DNA of 64,000 nucleotides from Paralithodes platypus (lineage: Eukaryota; Arthropoda; Malacostraca; Decapoda; Lithodidae), in contig CM064509.1 in NCBI GenBank assembly GCA_032716605.1, positions 38,660,924 to 38,724,923 of the forward strand, written 5' to 3'. Shown here in pieces: positions 22,700 to 33,654 of this stretch (within the stretch, counting starts at the first letter, position 1; the number at the start of each line of letters is the position of its first letter). The notes under the pieces were generated by a model that ran no database searches, was not told the origin of the DNA, and saw nothing but the letters and a program-made list of their open reading frames with translations. A program made the position numbers and the translations under genes.

Positions 22700-23179
22700 C
22701 CCTCTCACCACGGAAGGGCTCTTGAACGCCCATAAAAAAGCATATAACAGGTACCCGGAAGGGCTCTTGAACGCCCAGTGGTTGAAAGCCTGTGAGCTTC
22801 GTGTGCGAGGCGTCGGTCCGACGCATGTAAACAACAGCCGGCTGGACCGACGCCCCGCATCTCCGGCCACAAGAAGGAGAGCGTCGCTTGTTCGTGTGTG
22901 CCTGTATGTTGTTGTTAAGTATCGAATAGTAGTGTAAAGTGGCTGTTTTGGCCATAAAGTTATCTCCAATGAAATCATCATCACAGCTCAACCAGTTGAC
23001 TTAGAGAGCTCTACTTAATGCCATTCTATAGGTAAATAACACAGCTACGCTTGGGGATGCGCGGGAATGCGGGAAGCAGTCTGATTAACAAATATACGGT
23101 AGCCTAGCCTAGACGTTTTTCGGCCAAAACACCCGGGTTTTGAGGAATATATATATAATACATAGCCGGGGCTGGAGGG
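22700..23179 (+). mobile_element. piggyBac-type MITE (non-autonomous)
   Basis: A 480-bp element flanked by TTAA (22696-22699 and 23180-23183), with ends CCCTCTCACCACGG and, reversed, CCCTCCAGCCCCGG. It has no transposase. An internal block around 22985-23030 (AACCAGTTGACTTAGAGAGCTCT) matches the subterminal region of the autonomous piggyBac near 12998-13035, pointing to a common family. A ~20-bp GGAAGGGCTCTTGAACGCCC segment is repeated at 22711 and 22758. Confidence 0.85.
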
Positions 23180-23205
23180 TTAAGAACTATGATTATTATT
23201 ATTAT

Positions 23206-23421
23206 GTACACTCGCTCCAAGAAGTATCTACACCCCTATGCCGATCACCTGGTGTGTACAGCTCGGTAGGGTTGGCACCTCAACCTGCAACTATATCCAT
23301 GTGTAAGAGAGGATCATCTCTGACACATGGATATAGTTGCAGGCAGAGGTGCCAACCCTACCGAGCTGTACACACCAGATGATCGGCATAGGGGTGCAGA
23401 TACTTCTTGGAGCGAGTGTAC
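23206..23421. repeat. 216-bp palindrome with nearly no spacer
   Basis: Left arm 23206-23313 and right arm 23314-23421 are reverse complements with few mismatches, centred on GATC at 23312-23315. The outermost bases are GTACACTCGCTCC and its complement. It lies within LINE C, just after LFILYT of the RT palm. The right arm's outer end is continuous with LINE C coding sequence; the left arm is the extra copy. Confidence 0.88.
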
Positions 23422-23793
23422 AGAATGAAGAGTGCAGGCGACAGGACGGATCCTTGCGGGACTCTGTTTGTGAAGTTTCTGCTGCTAGATGACTGACCAG
23501 CAAATGATAGCAGTACGTATGCACATCTGCCTGCTAGGTAGTTGGCCAGCCACCTTTTTGTATTGTTGTGCATGCTTGTGTTGTAGATTTTGTTTGTTAG
23601 GTTGTGGCGGGGGATGGCATCAAAGGTTTAATGATGTCGAGTGTGGCAATTAGTGATCTGGCCGAGTTGATGCCGTCAAAAGCTCTTTGTGTAACGTTTG
23701 TAAGAAGAGTGTTTGTGGAGTGTAGTAGCCTGAAGCCACGTTGCATTGAAGCTAGGGGTAGAGCGTGTGTGGTCAGTTGTTGTTGTAGTTCCC
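23422..23793 (-). pseudogene. LINE C ORF2 fragment, RT fingers-palm
   Basis: Minus-strand reading contains LQQQLTTHALPLASMQRGFR, a TLLTNVTQRAFDGINSARS segment and IATLDIIK, then WLANYLAGRCAYV and NRVPQGSVLSPALFILYT. These are the usual RT motifs ahead of the YADD box. One frameshift lies near 23600. The fragment ends on its 5' side at an (AAC)n-tailed insertion. Confidence 0.85.
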
Positions 23794-24060
23794 AAGACAG
23801 TCTGGCCAAGCAGTACCGAGGCTGGTTGACCAAAGCCGCACCAGATGCTTGGGCCCCTGAAGGGGCCAGGGTGATATGAGATCTGTCTCTGAGAGGGCAG
23901 CGAGGGAGGGGATCATCAGCCCATGGGCTTGCACCCCCATGTCAATGCCCCCATCTTCCGCAGCCCCCCTTGCAGTGCCACCCAATTAGGCGATTCCCAC
24001 CAGCACCTAGAAGGAAAAGTAGTACAGGAAAAGAGACAGACAGAAATGGCTAAGGTAGGG
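23794..24060 (-). mobile_element. Probable LINE/SINE 3' end with (AAC)n tail
   Basis: The minus strand ends TGTCTTGGGAACTACAACAACAAC, resembling the LINE C/SINE terminus (GGGAACAACAAC) but diverged. About 210 bp carry a degenerate reading without clear domains. It probably inserted into LINE C at its CAACAACAA codons (LQQQ), which hides the exact junction. Confidence 0.45.
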
Positions 24061-24500
24061 TAGTTGTTGTTGTTGTAGATGTGTTTATTTTATACTAGCA
24101 CACTGGGCCAGGGCCCTCATAAGGCTAGTGTTCGGTGAGGAGGTGCAAAGTCAAGTCATGGAACTGTCAGATTTAGTCATATGTCATCATATAGTTTGGT
24201 GGCTCTCAGGAAGTGTCGGATAGGAGCGAAATTGAAGGAGGGTGACTCAGATAGTATAGAGTGGAAAGAGGCGTGCTGCAGGAATCGTTGTCGTTCTGGT
24301 TCATACACCGGACAGATACAGAGAAAATGATGGACTGTTAATGGGGTGTGACATAGTTGACACTCAGGCGGTGGATCGCGAGGGGTGGTCATTAAGTAAC
24401 CGTGAGTAAGACGTGTGTGACGTAAGGGTGTGTGTGTAAGGTAGGGTAGAGGATGCCAAACCTCACTCTGGAGAGGACCAGCCGTCACCCGTATTATTGA
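24061..24500 (-). mobile_element. I/Nimb-like LINE, 3' fragment
   Basis: Minus-strand LTHTPLRHTRLTHGYLM, then PPPECQLCHTPLTVHHFLC and PIRHFLRATKLYDDI before the stop. It aligns with the C-terminus of the element at 39208-49430, including the 3' UTR (ACTAGC..ACTGGGCC.AGGCCCTC) and an (AAC)n tail at 24061-24075. It is 5'-truncated near 24500. Confidence 0.85.
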
Positions 24501-24982
24501 TGTACTATAGCCTACAGAGGTTGTTCAGGTAGCAATAATTACCTTAACTAAAGAGAGTACTAGTGTACTGTGGGCCTTAAATCCTAAAGTAAGACGTCAT
24601 AATCTACCCATAATAAAAAAGCTACGCAGTGTTAAGCTATTATAAATACAGTACAGTAGTTATAACGTGTTTTGAATATTACAAACCTTAAACTTGTGGT
24701 ACAATAATGTAGCATTGACGGGTGAGGTATATATGGGGAGGCGCCAGGACCGAGTGAGACCACTGGTGTGGTCTGCATGAAGGTGGCTCAGGAAAAACAA
24801 TCGAACCTGTGGGAAGTGCTTGCTGGTTAAGCGGGCGTCACACTACACAAGAATCATGCCCAAATGTGCCGACACACATGTCGGAGGCAGTTCCCCGATT
24901 TAATTCACGAAATAGCTGTCACACATATCCTTTACACAACCAATACACATATCACGTAGCCTAACCCACCAGATGACCATAA
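24501..24982. other. No recognised feature
   Basis: AT-rich sequence with several TACAGTA words and no coding frame. A TCACACTACACAAG stretch near 24838 resembles ends seen in some MITEs, but no partner was found. Confidence 0.4.
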
Positions 24983-25423
24983 GTAGCCATCTGAAGGCCA
25001 CACGTAGCCATCTGAAGGCCACACGTAGCCATCTGAAGGCCACACGTAGCCATCTGAAGGCCACACGTAGCCATCTGAAGGCCACACGTAGCCATCTGAA
25101 GGCCACACGTAGCCATCTGAAGGCCACACGTAGCCATCTGAAGGCCACACGTAGCCATCTGAAGGCCACACGTAGCCATCTGAAGGCCACACATAGCCAT
25201 CTGAAGGCCACACATAGCCATCTGAAGGCCACACGTAGCCATCTGAAGGCCACACGTAGCCATCTGAAGGCCACACATAGCCATCTGAAGGCCACACGTA
25301 GCCATCTGAAGGCCACACGCAGCCATCTGAAGGCCACACGTAGCCATCTGAAGGCCACACGTAGCCATCTGAAGGCCACACGTAGCCATCTGAAGGCCAC
25401 ACGTAGCCGTCTGAAGGCCACAC
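24983..25423. repeat. 21-bp minisatellite, about 21 copies
   Basis: Head-to-tail copies of a 21-bp unit (AGCCATCTGAAGGCCACACGT), mostly identical, with a few CGT/CAT and CGC/CGT variants and one CCGTC variant near the right edge. Because 21 is a multiple of three and the unit lacks stops, four reading frames stay open (for example SHLKATR repeats on plus and VAFRWLR repeats on minus). Similar openness on both strands argues against coding. Confidence 0.95.
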
Positions 25424-26133
25424 ATACGCCGTACGTACAACACCGACATGAAGATGGCTCTTGCAAGTTTGGACCATGACACATTCCTAAGCCAACACGT
25501 ACTGCACACCTACTACACAAACATCACATACCAGTGGTCATGCTGAGTGGTGGGCATCACAAATGAAAATCCACTTCCATAAACGGAATTCCGCATCCTA
25601 TACCCCTTGCCTTCCGCAACTGAATTTCCGCCAATCAATTAAATATGATGGTTCCGCTAATACAAAACCGTAAAGTTTGTCAACACAATCCAGATTTGTG
25701 ATTTTCACTACAAAGAGTGTAAAAACAAGGGTAAATCATTTGGTAGTGTGGTAAATTTGTTTATGTATTTATCACATGCTTACCCCTCACAGGTGTTATT
25801 GCTCATACTTCACCTTAGTCAAGCCGGTATCACACAAGTTTTTTTAGTCAACATTCGATGATCAACATTTTTCTGGCAACATTTCTGGAGTATTTTGTCC
25901 TGGTATCGGAAACTAGATTGATGGTAGATGAATTTTAGTAACCAAAATAATCTAAATGTTGACCTCATGAGCTGCCAGACCAGTGTTAAGGATAAATGTT
26001 GAGTGAAAAAGTCTCAGGTCTCTCTCGTTTTTGTTTGTTGCAAATTAGTGGGCTGGAAGTAGTGAATGGAATGTCTAACAGTCTACAGTGTTTAGAGAAC
26101 TGTCTGACAAAAGCGTATACTGTATATAAATAT
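25424..26133. other. No recognised feature
   Basis: Non-coding, AT-rich, with short imperfect repeats (CAACATT words at 25853-25965). No gene or element end could be supported. Confidence 0.4.
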
Positions 26134-26456
26134 TTGTACACTCGGATACCATAGTCTCTAGCCCACCCCACTCTGGCACGAAGTGAGGCCAGGACCCTTT
26201 CTGGATGGTGGCCCACAGTGATAGTTACGGCTGGGGCTATGGGCTGGGGTTTGAGAGAGAGAGAAACACACACACGAACACAGCGTGAAGAATTTGGGAC
26301 AGGATTCGAAGTCTTTAAATGCTTCACACTGTGTGTTGCCCTCTCTCTCAAACCCTACCCCTCCCCATCACTGTGGACCCCCATCGAGAAAGGGTCCTTG
26401 GCTCACCTCGTGCCTGAGTGGGGTGGGCTAGAGACTATGGTATCCGGGTGTGCAAA
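26134..26456. mobile_element. Fold-back MITE (323 bp)
   Basis: Bases 26134-26295 pair with the reverse complement of 26296-26456 over most of their length. The outer ~90 bp are highly similar (TTTGTACACTCGGATACCAT versus TTTGCACACCCGGATACCAT), with more divergence inside. No coding capacity. The superfamily is unclear because no target duplication is evident. Confidence 0.82.
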
Positions 26457-26823
26457 AAAACTATTTGGCTTAGGAAAGTATTACGCTGTGATCTATATGC
26501 ATACCTGTAGCTATAATATATAGTCATAAATCTCATAACCATACAAAATATATACTGTATAATGTAAAGTTGTAAACCATTTGCCGCCCAATTGCACCTT
26601 TCATTATTATATTCATATCAATTAAAGTATTGATGATAAACAAATTCTGGTTGCATTTTTGGAAAGAGTGTGAAATATACTTTTTTATCATATATAAAAA
26701 ACTAGTGTTGTCAATGAAAATCTTGAGTAAAAGCAATGGGAATTCGAATGTACTTGAAAAAAATTGTGATTTTGTTTTGTTAGAATTTTGTTTACCTATT
26801 ATTATTCAAGGTTTTGTGTTTTT
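26457..26823. other. No recognised feature
   Basis: AT-rich sequence between two MITEs. Short open stretches have no protein character. Confidence 0.4.
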
Positions 26824-27304
26824 GGTAAGAATGGTATTAGCGGGCATACATCCCCTTTGTTTACATAAGTCGCAAGCTCGCAGCTACGTTCGCATATAAT
26901 TTTACTACTGTAATTTTTTTTACTAAATTTTCCCATGGCCAGCTGTTATTTGCCCTCTGCTGGTAATACAGTATACAGGATGATGACATAAGTCATGGGG
27001 GGTGAGGGGGACAAAGCCCCCCCTCACCCCATTATTGTATTCAAATGCCAGCTGTTAGGTAAATTGTTTTGTTACCGGCCGTGGGATACAATAATAGGTT
27101 GAGGGAGGCTTTGCTCCCCTCAACCCCCATGACTTATTGTCATCATAATTTATTTTACCTGCAGGGGGCAAATAGCTGTTGGCCGAGGGAAAATTGTGTA
27201 AAAAAAACCAAGCTAAAACAGTCAAATTAGATGCAAATATAACTGCGAGCGTGCAACTTATGTAAAAAAGAGCAGAAGGTACGTCCGCTAACACCATCCT
27301 TACC
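26824..27304. mobile_element. Fold-back MITE (481 bp)
   Basis: Terminal GGTAAGAATGGTATTAGCGG pairs with GGTAAGGATGGTGTTAGCGG read inward from the right end. The pairing continues inward for about 200 bp on each side, through a TTTGCCCYCTGC block and a DACATAAGTCATGGGGG block, leaving a ~60-bp centre. No open frame. Possible TGTTTT flanks were not firmly established. Confidence 0.82.
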
Positions 27305-27562
27305 ATGTTTTATTCTACCATAATTCACTAGATTGGCCGTTTCTCTATCTTTTACGATATACAGTACAGTACTGTAATAGATTACCAGAGACGCAATTAT
27401 TGTGAGTGAAAATCGTTAATAAATGAACATTTAGAGTTCGGCGGCCATACTCAAAATCACAAGTGTATGGTTTATGTTATTATTCATAAATAAGAAATAA
27501 TAAGCTAATTTTGACGAGTTCATTAGAAAGCCTATGAAGAAGTCTTCATATTGTTATATATA

Positions 27563-28857
27563 CAGTAAACTTCCGTTAATCCGAAGGGCAGCGGACCGGC
27601 TCTCGTTCGGATTAGTGGATTTTTCGGATTATCGGACTTTACCCCTATGAACCTGTGTATGACGAAAACATTGAGACATTAGGCCACCCAAATGACACAA
27701 TGGTGCACACACACATATCATATGTTCATGAAATCACTTCAAAAGTTTACCATTGTCATTGTAGCCTATTAACTACTTCAAAACATTCAGATTAATGGTC
27801 AAAGGAATCTACTGATATAAACGTCTTCTTCTTCTTCCGTCTACTAGCGAGTTTGTCTTGCTCTTGAAGATCAGATGTGGTTCGGGAAGTAATGCCTTAA
27901 CAACGGCACTTCCCTGAGAGGTTCTTGTAATTTTCCTTTTGTGATTTTCCTTTTGTGACGTGCTCTGTTATATTATATTGTATTGAAAAGCACCCTTGTC
28001 TTGTTGTCTTGAAAGCACCCTTGGGATGCTCCGATCACTGAACTATAAATAGTAGCGTATCGGAACATCCAAAGGTGCGTTTTCAAGCTCAAGACTAATA
28101 CGTCCAAAGGTGCGTTTTCAAGCTCAAGACTGAATGCGCTTGCAGAAAATGCGGTGCAAGCCAGTAGCGCATCGGAGCGTCCCAAGGATGCGTTCAAGAG
28201 CAAAACAAACTCTCTAGCAGACGATGTGGAAGAAGAAGAAGACGAAGGTGTTTACGATTATATCAGTAGCTTCCTTTGACCATTAATCTGAATGTTTTGA
28301 AGTAGATAATAGGCTACAATGACAATGGTAAACTTTTAAAGTGAATTCATGAACATATGATATGTGTGTGCTCCATTATGTGTCATTTGAGTGGCCTAAT
28401 GCCTCAAAAAGGGGACTATGGGACTTCTTGAAAGGTGCGTTTTCAAGCTCAAGACTGAATGCGCTTGCAGAAAATGCGGTGCAAGCCAGTAGCGCATCGG
28501 AGCGTCCCAAGGATGCGTTCAAGAGCAAAACAAACTCTCTAGCAGACGATGTGGAAGAAGAAGAAGACGAAGGTGTTTACGATTATATCAGTAGCTTCCT
28601 TTGACCATTAATCTGAATGTTTTGAAGTAGATAATAGGCTACAATGACAATGGTAAACTTTTAAAGTGAATTCATGAACATATGATATGTGTGTGCTCCA
28701 TTATGTGTCATTTGAGTGGCCTAATGCCTCAAAAAGGGGACTTTGGGACTTCTTGAAATTCGGACCATCGGGTGAATTCGGATTTGGCCTCAAATTGAAA
28801 AATTCGGACTATTGGGAGATTCGAATCATCGGTCGTCGGATTAACGGACTTTTACTG
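27563..28857. mobile_element. Tigger/pogo-derived MITE
   Basis: The ends are CAGTAAACTTCCGTTAATCCG and its complement (CGGATTAACGGACTTTTACTG), flanked by TA (27561-27562 and 28858-28859), typical of pogo/Tigger. Internally it has no transposase, only a short acidic tail reading ending EEEEDEGVYDYISSFL, like the C-terminus of Tigger/Jerky-type transposases. It includes an inverted segment (about 27660-27830 against 28270-28410) and a tandem duplication. Confidence 0.85.
28105..28756. repeat. Recent 326-bp tandem duplication
   Basis: Units 28105-28430 and 28431-28756 are almost identical, both starting AAAGGTGCGTTTTCAAGCTC and ending at GGGACTTCTTG. The match includes the acidic C-terminal coding remnant, so the tail reading occurs twice. 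A partial third start lies at 28070-28095. Confidence 0.93.
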
Positions 28858-30467
28858 TAACAACATTTATTGCACAGTTTATACTGCAATTGTGACGAGT
28901 TGAACGCCAAAGAACGATGATATTTATATTACCGAACAAATATCAGTAAAACAAATTTCAAGTTAAACGCATTCTTATCGTAATGCGATACAAAACTTCC
29001 TACAATCGCTAGAACTGGATGCTTCGTCGAATTCTCTGGATATTGGCGCGCTTATAAATACGCAATAAAATGGCCTAACCTAGGTTATACTGTATATACA
29101 TGTTTATCCAGCAGCAGTACCGCAAACTGGGGTAATTTTGGACTGCGGTGATAACTTCGAACTTAGGCGATAATAAGTCATTATATAATGGAAACGCTTG
29201 TTAGTGTTTTTTTTTTTTTTGTGGGGTCCGTTTAAAGAAATGGCAAAGGAGGAGCATGTAGAAGCCCTAGGGAACTGATTGAGTATATGTACACGAAAAA
29301 ATATTATATATACAGTACTGTATGTCGAAATTTTTTACATTTTTTGCTACCCTGCCAAACTTTTATCACCCTGAAGAAATTTGTTTGTATGAATGATTCT
29401 GTGACTGATATAATTTTGTAGTAAAATTACCAGAGACAACATCCACCAAAGGAAATTTGTAACACTTATATAACGCTCTACCTAGAAAACTATAATTTAA
29501 CCTCTTAACTGCGCAGCTATGGTATTTGAATGTGCCCGCAGTGCGAAGGTATTCTGTAAAATTGTTAATTTACCATATACAGTATATAATTAATACTTAT
29601 CCATATGCGCCTATTTTACATTTAATATGAACATGGGAAAGCAATAAAAGAAGTGGTAACAGCAATTGGCTGGTGAAAATTGTATAAATTAGCCCCGCGG
29701 TCGTAATCTGGCCTTGAGCAGTGAGAGACTAACATCCTCACTCTCTCGTGTCTCGCGTGGCACTGAGAGACCAGGGGAGCTTTCAGACTGGCTTGGAGGG
29801 TCGGAATTACACTCCTCCCTCTCTCCCACAAAAATACTCGATAAATATTGGGAATAATAGAGAAAATACTGTACCTGATAATTGAGGAAGGGGAAAAAAA
29901 GGGGGGGGGGGACATATGTGTAGGAGTGGTAGTAAGTAATGAAGGGAAATTATCTCACCTAAACACAAATTGATTTTTTTTTAGTGCCACTTGGGTGTTT
30001 TAAATGTTTTTTTTTTAGGCCTAGGATCTTAAGAGTCTTCCCGCAGCCGCCCAGTAGGACCTCTTAGGAGTCTTCCTGCAGCTGTCGGGTTAACCTATTG
30101 TGTTAAAAAACAAAAAATTTAAACTTTAGACATGGAACAAAACAATAGTTTGTTACGGTACTATTTGTCATATGAAAATAATTCATAATACTTGTCCATC
30201 ATTAAAATGGTGGTTAAAGATCAAATAATCATTCTCCATGTCCCAAAACCCATAAAAATATGATGATATGCTAACCGATTTATGTATTTCGGATAATTCT
30301 GGATATATAATATACTGTACTGTATATAAATTAGGAGAGGCATATATCTTGTGCAAATTTTTGTTTATCTGCCGAAAGAATCACCAACACATACGTTATA
30401 CCTATAAAAATGCTCAAATTCATAAAAATGTATATTCAGTGATAGAGTATACATACCGGTACCTATA
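28858..30467. other. Non-coding DNA left of DIRS2
   Basis: AT-rich, without a supported gene. It holds a block (29640-29990) that matches, reversed and diverged, 51030-51400 on the other side of DIRS2. It also holds T runs at 29206-29220 and a G run near 29901. Possible TTAA-bounded sequence at 29515-30093 is too weak to call. Confidence 0.5.
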
Positions 30468-31402
30468 TTTAGTAGTAGCCTCTACGTCTCCAACGTAGAG
30501 CTATATACTTATCGTATAATTCCATTCCGCTCTGGAGCGGGCCATTATCGTAATCACTAGCGCGATTAAATCGATAACATCTAGAGTAGCACCTTACTCT
30601 CTCTCAGTCTTGCTAAGGCAGCCTCCCAGAAGCTGGGTGTGCTCAACCGCCTTAGGGGGTTCTTTTCCCCTGCACAGCTTCTTGCTCTGTACAGGGGCAT
30701 AGTGCGCCCTTGTATTGAGTATTGTTCACATGTGTGGGGAGGTTCCTCTCACACCGCTCTCCTAGACAAAGTTGAAAGGAAGGCCTTTCGTATTATTAAC
30801 TCCCGTCCACTCACCAACTCTCTGCAATCTCTCTCTCTCCGCCGCAATGTTGCATCTCTCTCGCTATTCTATCGCTACTATAATAATCAGTGTTCCTCAG
30901 AGCTATCCCAGTGCATACCACCTCCTTTACGTAGGGCACGTGGTGCCCGTCTTGCAACTCAATCCCACCCCTACTCTGTGCAACTCTCCAACCCAAGAGT
31001 GAAACGTTACTCTCAAACTTTCTTCTACTCAACAGCTGAGCTCTGGAACTCTCTCCCAGAATCAGTTTTTCCCTCTTCCTATGACTTAAATTGCTTCAAA
31101 CTCTGTGTGTCCAGGCATTTTGGCTCGAACGTCCCTTGATTTTGGCCCTGTCACTCTTTCAACTATGGGGGAGGCACTCGCTATAGGCAGTTATGCCTTT
31201 TGCCTCCCTCAATCACATAGAAAAAAAAAAAAAAAAAAAAAAAATAGGTACGTTGTACACACTTTTGAGGCTACTATTTTAAAGGAAAATGAAAATATTG
31301 ATGAGAAAGAAAAGAGAAAATTACAGAACATTGTCCATCCTATCTGGCTCCTGAAGCCGTTGTCACGGGTCCACCGCACAACCCGACCGGGTTCATTAGA
31401 TC
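30468..31402 (+). repeat. DIRS2 left inverted terminal repeat (split by a LINE fragment)
   Basis: The reverse complement of 49431-49780, interrupted at about 30605-31243. The outer end carries TAGTAGCCTCTACGTCTCC where the right end has a different outer tip (GGTAGCCTCGGAGTATCC), as in DIRS1. The inner border is near ACCGGGTTCATTAGATCATCC at 31402. Confidence 0.88.
30605..31243 (+). mobile_element. Poly(A) LINE 3' fragment (LINE D-like)
   Basis: The open frame 30639-31139 encodes the RT C-terminus: LLALYRGIVRPCIEYCSHVWGG, a KVERKAFRIIN segment, LSLRRNVASLSLFYRYY and AELWNSLPESVFP, ending in a stop. Poly(A) follows at 31220-31243. It resembles LINE D (20640-21090) in motif order. It is absent from the right repeat copy, so it inserted after DIRS2 did. 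Confidence 0.87.
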
Positions 31403-31769
31403 ATCCTTTACGCGCTACACTCACTGACAACACGCTTTTTTCTGGTGCTCTGTTTTTGTGCCTACTACGCCTGGCGCCTCCCCTTTGGGGGAGTTGTGGG
31501 CCTTATTTAAGGTACCTGTGGTTCTTGACAGATGATCCGTGCTGTGGCACGCTAACAATGGGCTCAAATGCGTTTCTTGGAGTGTAGCGTCGAAACTGGA
31601 GGTTACTTAATTTTTTGCCATCTGCGCATGCGTCGCCACTTGGGCGACACTCGTTCAATTGGGCTTTGCCTTTTGTATTTCTTTCACTTGCGGTGGCTTT
31701 AGTTTTGTCTTTAGTAAGATTCTTGCCATTAAAGTTTTTTGTCACTGCTTTAATTTTGCTCAAGTACCG

Positions 31770-32760
31770 TGTAGGCTAACTTTCGTTTTTGGCCTAGCCT
31801 CGAAGGGGGGCGTTTTGGTTTACGACTCTGTGGCCTCCTCAATCTGGCATAATCTGCCCCTGTAATGTTGGGCGGCCCCAGTGCTCTGTCTTCCTGACGC
31901 TTCGGTCACTTGTTGCTTCCCCTCATCAAGGGTACGGAACCTGGTGGCTCCCTGTAATTTCATGTATTACTGACTCAGGTACCGAATAGGCTAACTTCCG
32001 TTTTTTAGCCTAGCCTTTTCCATTGGCTCCTGTACCGATAGGCTCACTTCCGTTTTTAGCCTAGCCAAAAAGGGGGGCGTTTTGGTTTCCGACTCTGCGG
32101 CCTCCTCAATCTGGCATACTCTGCCCCTGTATTGTTGGGCGGCCCCAGTGCTCTGTCTACCTGACGCTTCGGTCACTTGTTACTTCCCCTCATCAAGGGT
32201 ACTACAGTAACTGGTGACTTCCTGTAATTTCATATATTATTGGCTCTGGTACCGTATAGGCTAACTTCCGTTTTGGCCTAGCCTGGGGGGGGGGGGGAGG
32301 GGGGCATTTGGATTTCAACACTGTAGCACCCTCAATCTGGCTTACACTGCTCACTTTTGATTGACGGCCCCAGTGCTCTGTCTCCCTGGATATAGTCCAA
32401 CAAAACCGCGAACGTAGCCCGTTCTGATGAGTTTTTGTCTGACAGTTATTGTTCTGTCTACTGCCCCTCCTACAGTATTGATTGTGTCCCTCATCAAGGG
32501 TACAGACCTGGTGGCGCCCTGTAATTTCATATATTACTGGCTCAAGAACCGATTAGGCTCACTTTCATTTTTGCCTAGCCTAGGGGGGGCGTTTGGCTTT
32601 CAACACTGTGGCAACCTCAATCTGGCTTATGCTCAACTTTTGATTGACGGCCCCAGTGCTCTGTCTCCCTGGTTACAGTCCCACAAAACCGCGAACATAG
32701 CCCGTTCTGATGAGTTTTTGTCTGACAGTTTTTGTTCTGTCTGCTGCCCCTCTTACGGTC
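31770..32760 (+). repeat. Four diverged tandem units in the DIRS2 leader
   Basis: Units start near 31770, 32038, 32257 and 32550. Each has AGGCTMACTTYCGTTTT, a GCCTAGCC..GGGGGGCGTTTGG block, CCTCAATCTGGC, GGCCCCAGTGCTCTGTCT and CCCTCATCAAGGGTAC, then GCCCTGTAATTTCATRTATTA. Spacing is about 220-290 bp. No comparable array is visible in DIRS1. Confidence 0.85.
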
Positions 32761-33654
32761 GTGCTTTGATTACCCACAGGCTCTCCGGTGCCTGTTGTGA
32801 CTTGAGGAGGGTTACCTTTGGGCCCCTCCGCTTTTAGAAGGGACTTTTATTTTACTGGCCTTCCACCTTCATGGGTGCCGCAGACCTCTCCGACACGTAC
32901 CGATGGGTTTCCGCCCTGGGTCGGGTACTCCCCGCTCTAGGTCGGACCTTTCATTTACGGTCCGATGGTCTCACTGGGCCCCTCCGTATATGACTCCGCC
33001 CTGGGACGATCCCGCCCGCCTTGGAACGCGGACGTTCCCGCTCGATGTCGGTACTTTTCCACTCTCGAACGGACGTTGCCGTTTACGGTCGCGCTCCTCT
33101 TGACTCAGTTTAGGCTTAGACTGGTAGTCCTGCACTTCCATTAAGTCGTATTTTTACGCTCTTCTCCTTGTTTCCCTGGCTGTGCTCTCTGTCCTACAGG
33201 CCCTCTTCACTGGTACCGGCCTTAAGGTATTAGTCTCCATTATATTTTGGGGTGGGGTTTCCTTCAGTACTTCAGGGGGTTGAGCCTACCCCTTGGTTTT
33301 TTCTGCCCTGGGGTTTGGGGCTCTTTGGATGTTGCTGGTTCACCTATGGACTGCCTGATCCTCCTTTTGGACTGTTCTCTTCGGCTTTCACTTCCAGGGG
33401 AACATGGGGGGGGGGCACTCTCCTTCTTTGGAAGGGACTCCTGTCTCCAGGCCTAGTGAGAGCTTTTAGGCTACTCCCTGACTTGGTGCCTGTTCTGGGA
33501 TCTCTGATCTTTATTTTGTGCATGACCTCATGACTGATACTCCTTCCTGGCCTCCCATTTCGGGGGCACTCTTTGGCCTTCACCTTCTTCAGGATTCATC
33601 GACTTTCCGTGGTTTATTCATGGTGCTTCCGAACAGGCTTTCGTCTTGTCACTT

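Noticed and set aside
24983..25423. CRISPR array
   Set aside because: The repeats are directly adjacent with no spacers, and the rest of the window is eukaryotic transposon DNA.
24900..25520. Open frames of 168-206 codons over the minisatellite, on both strands
   Set aside because: They follow from a stop-free 21-bp unit; four frames are open at once and no start or splice context supports translation.
29515..30093. Possible TTAA-bounded MITE
   Set aside because: The ends (CTGCGCAGCT and, reversed, CCCGACAGCTG) are too dissimilar, and TTAA is common in this AT-rich stretch.
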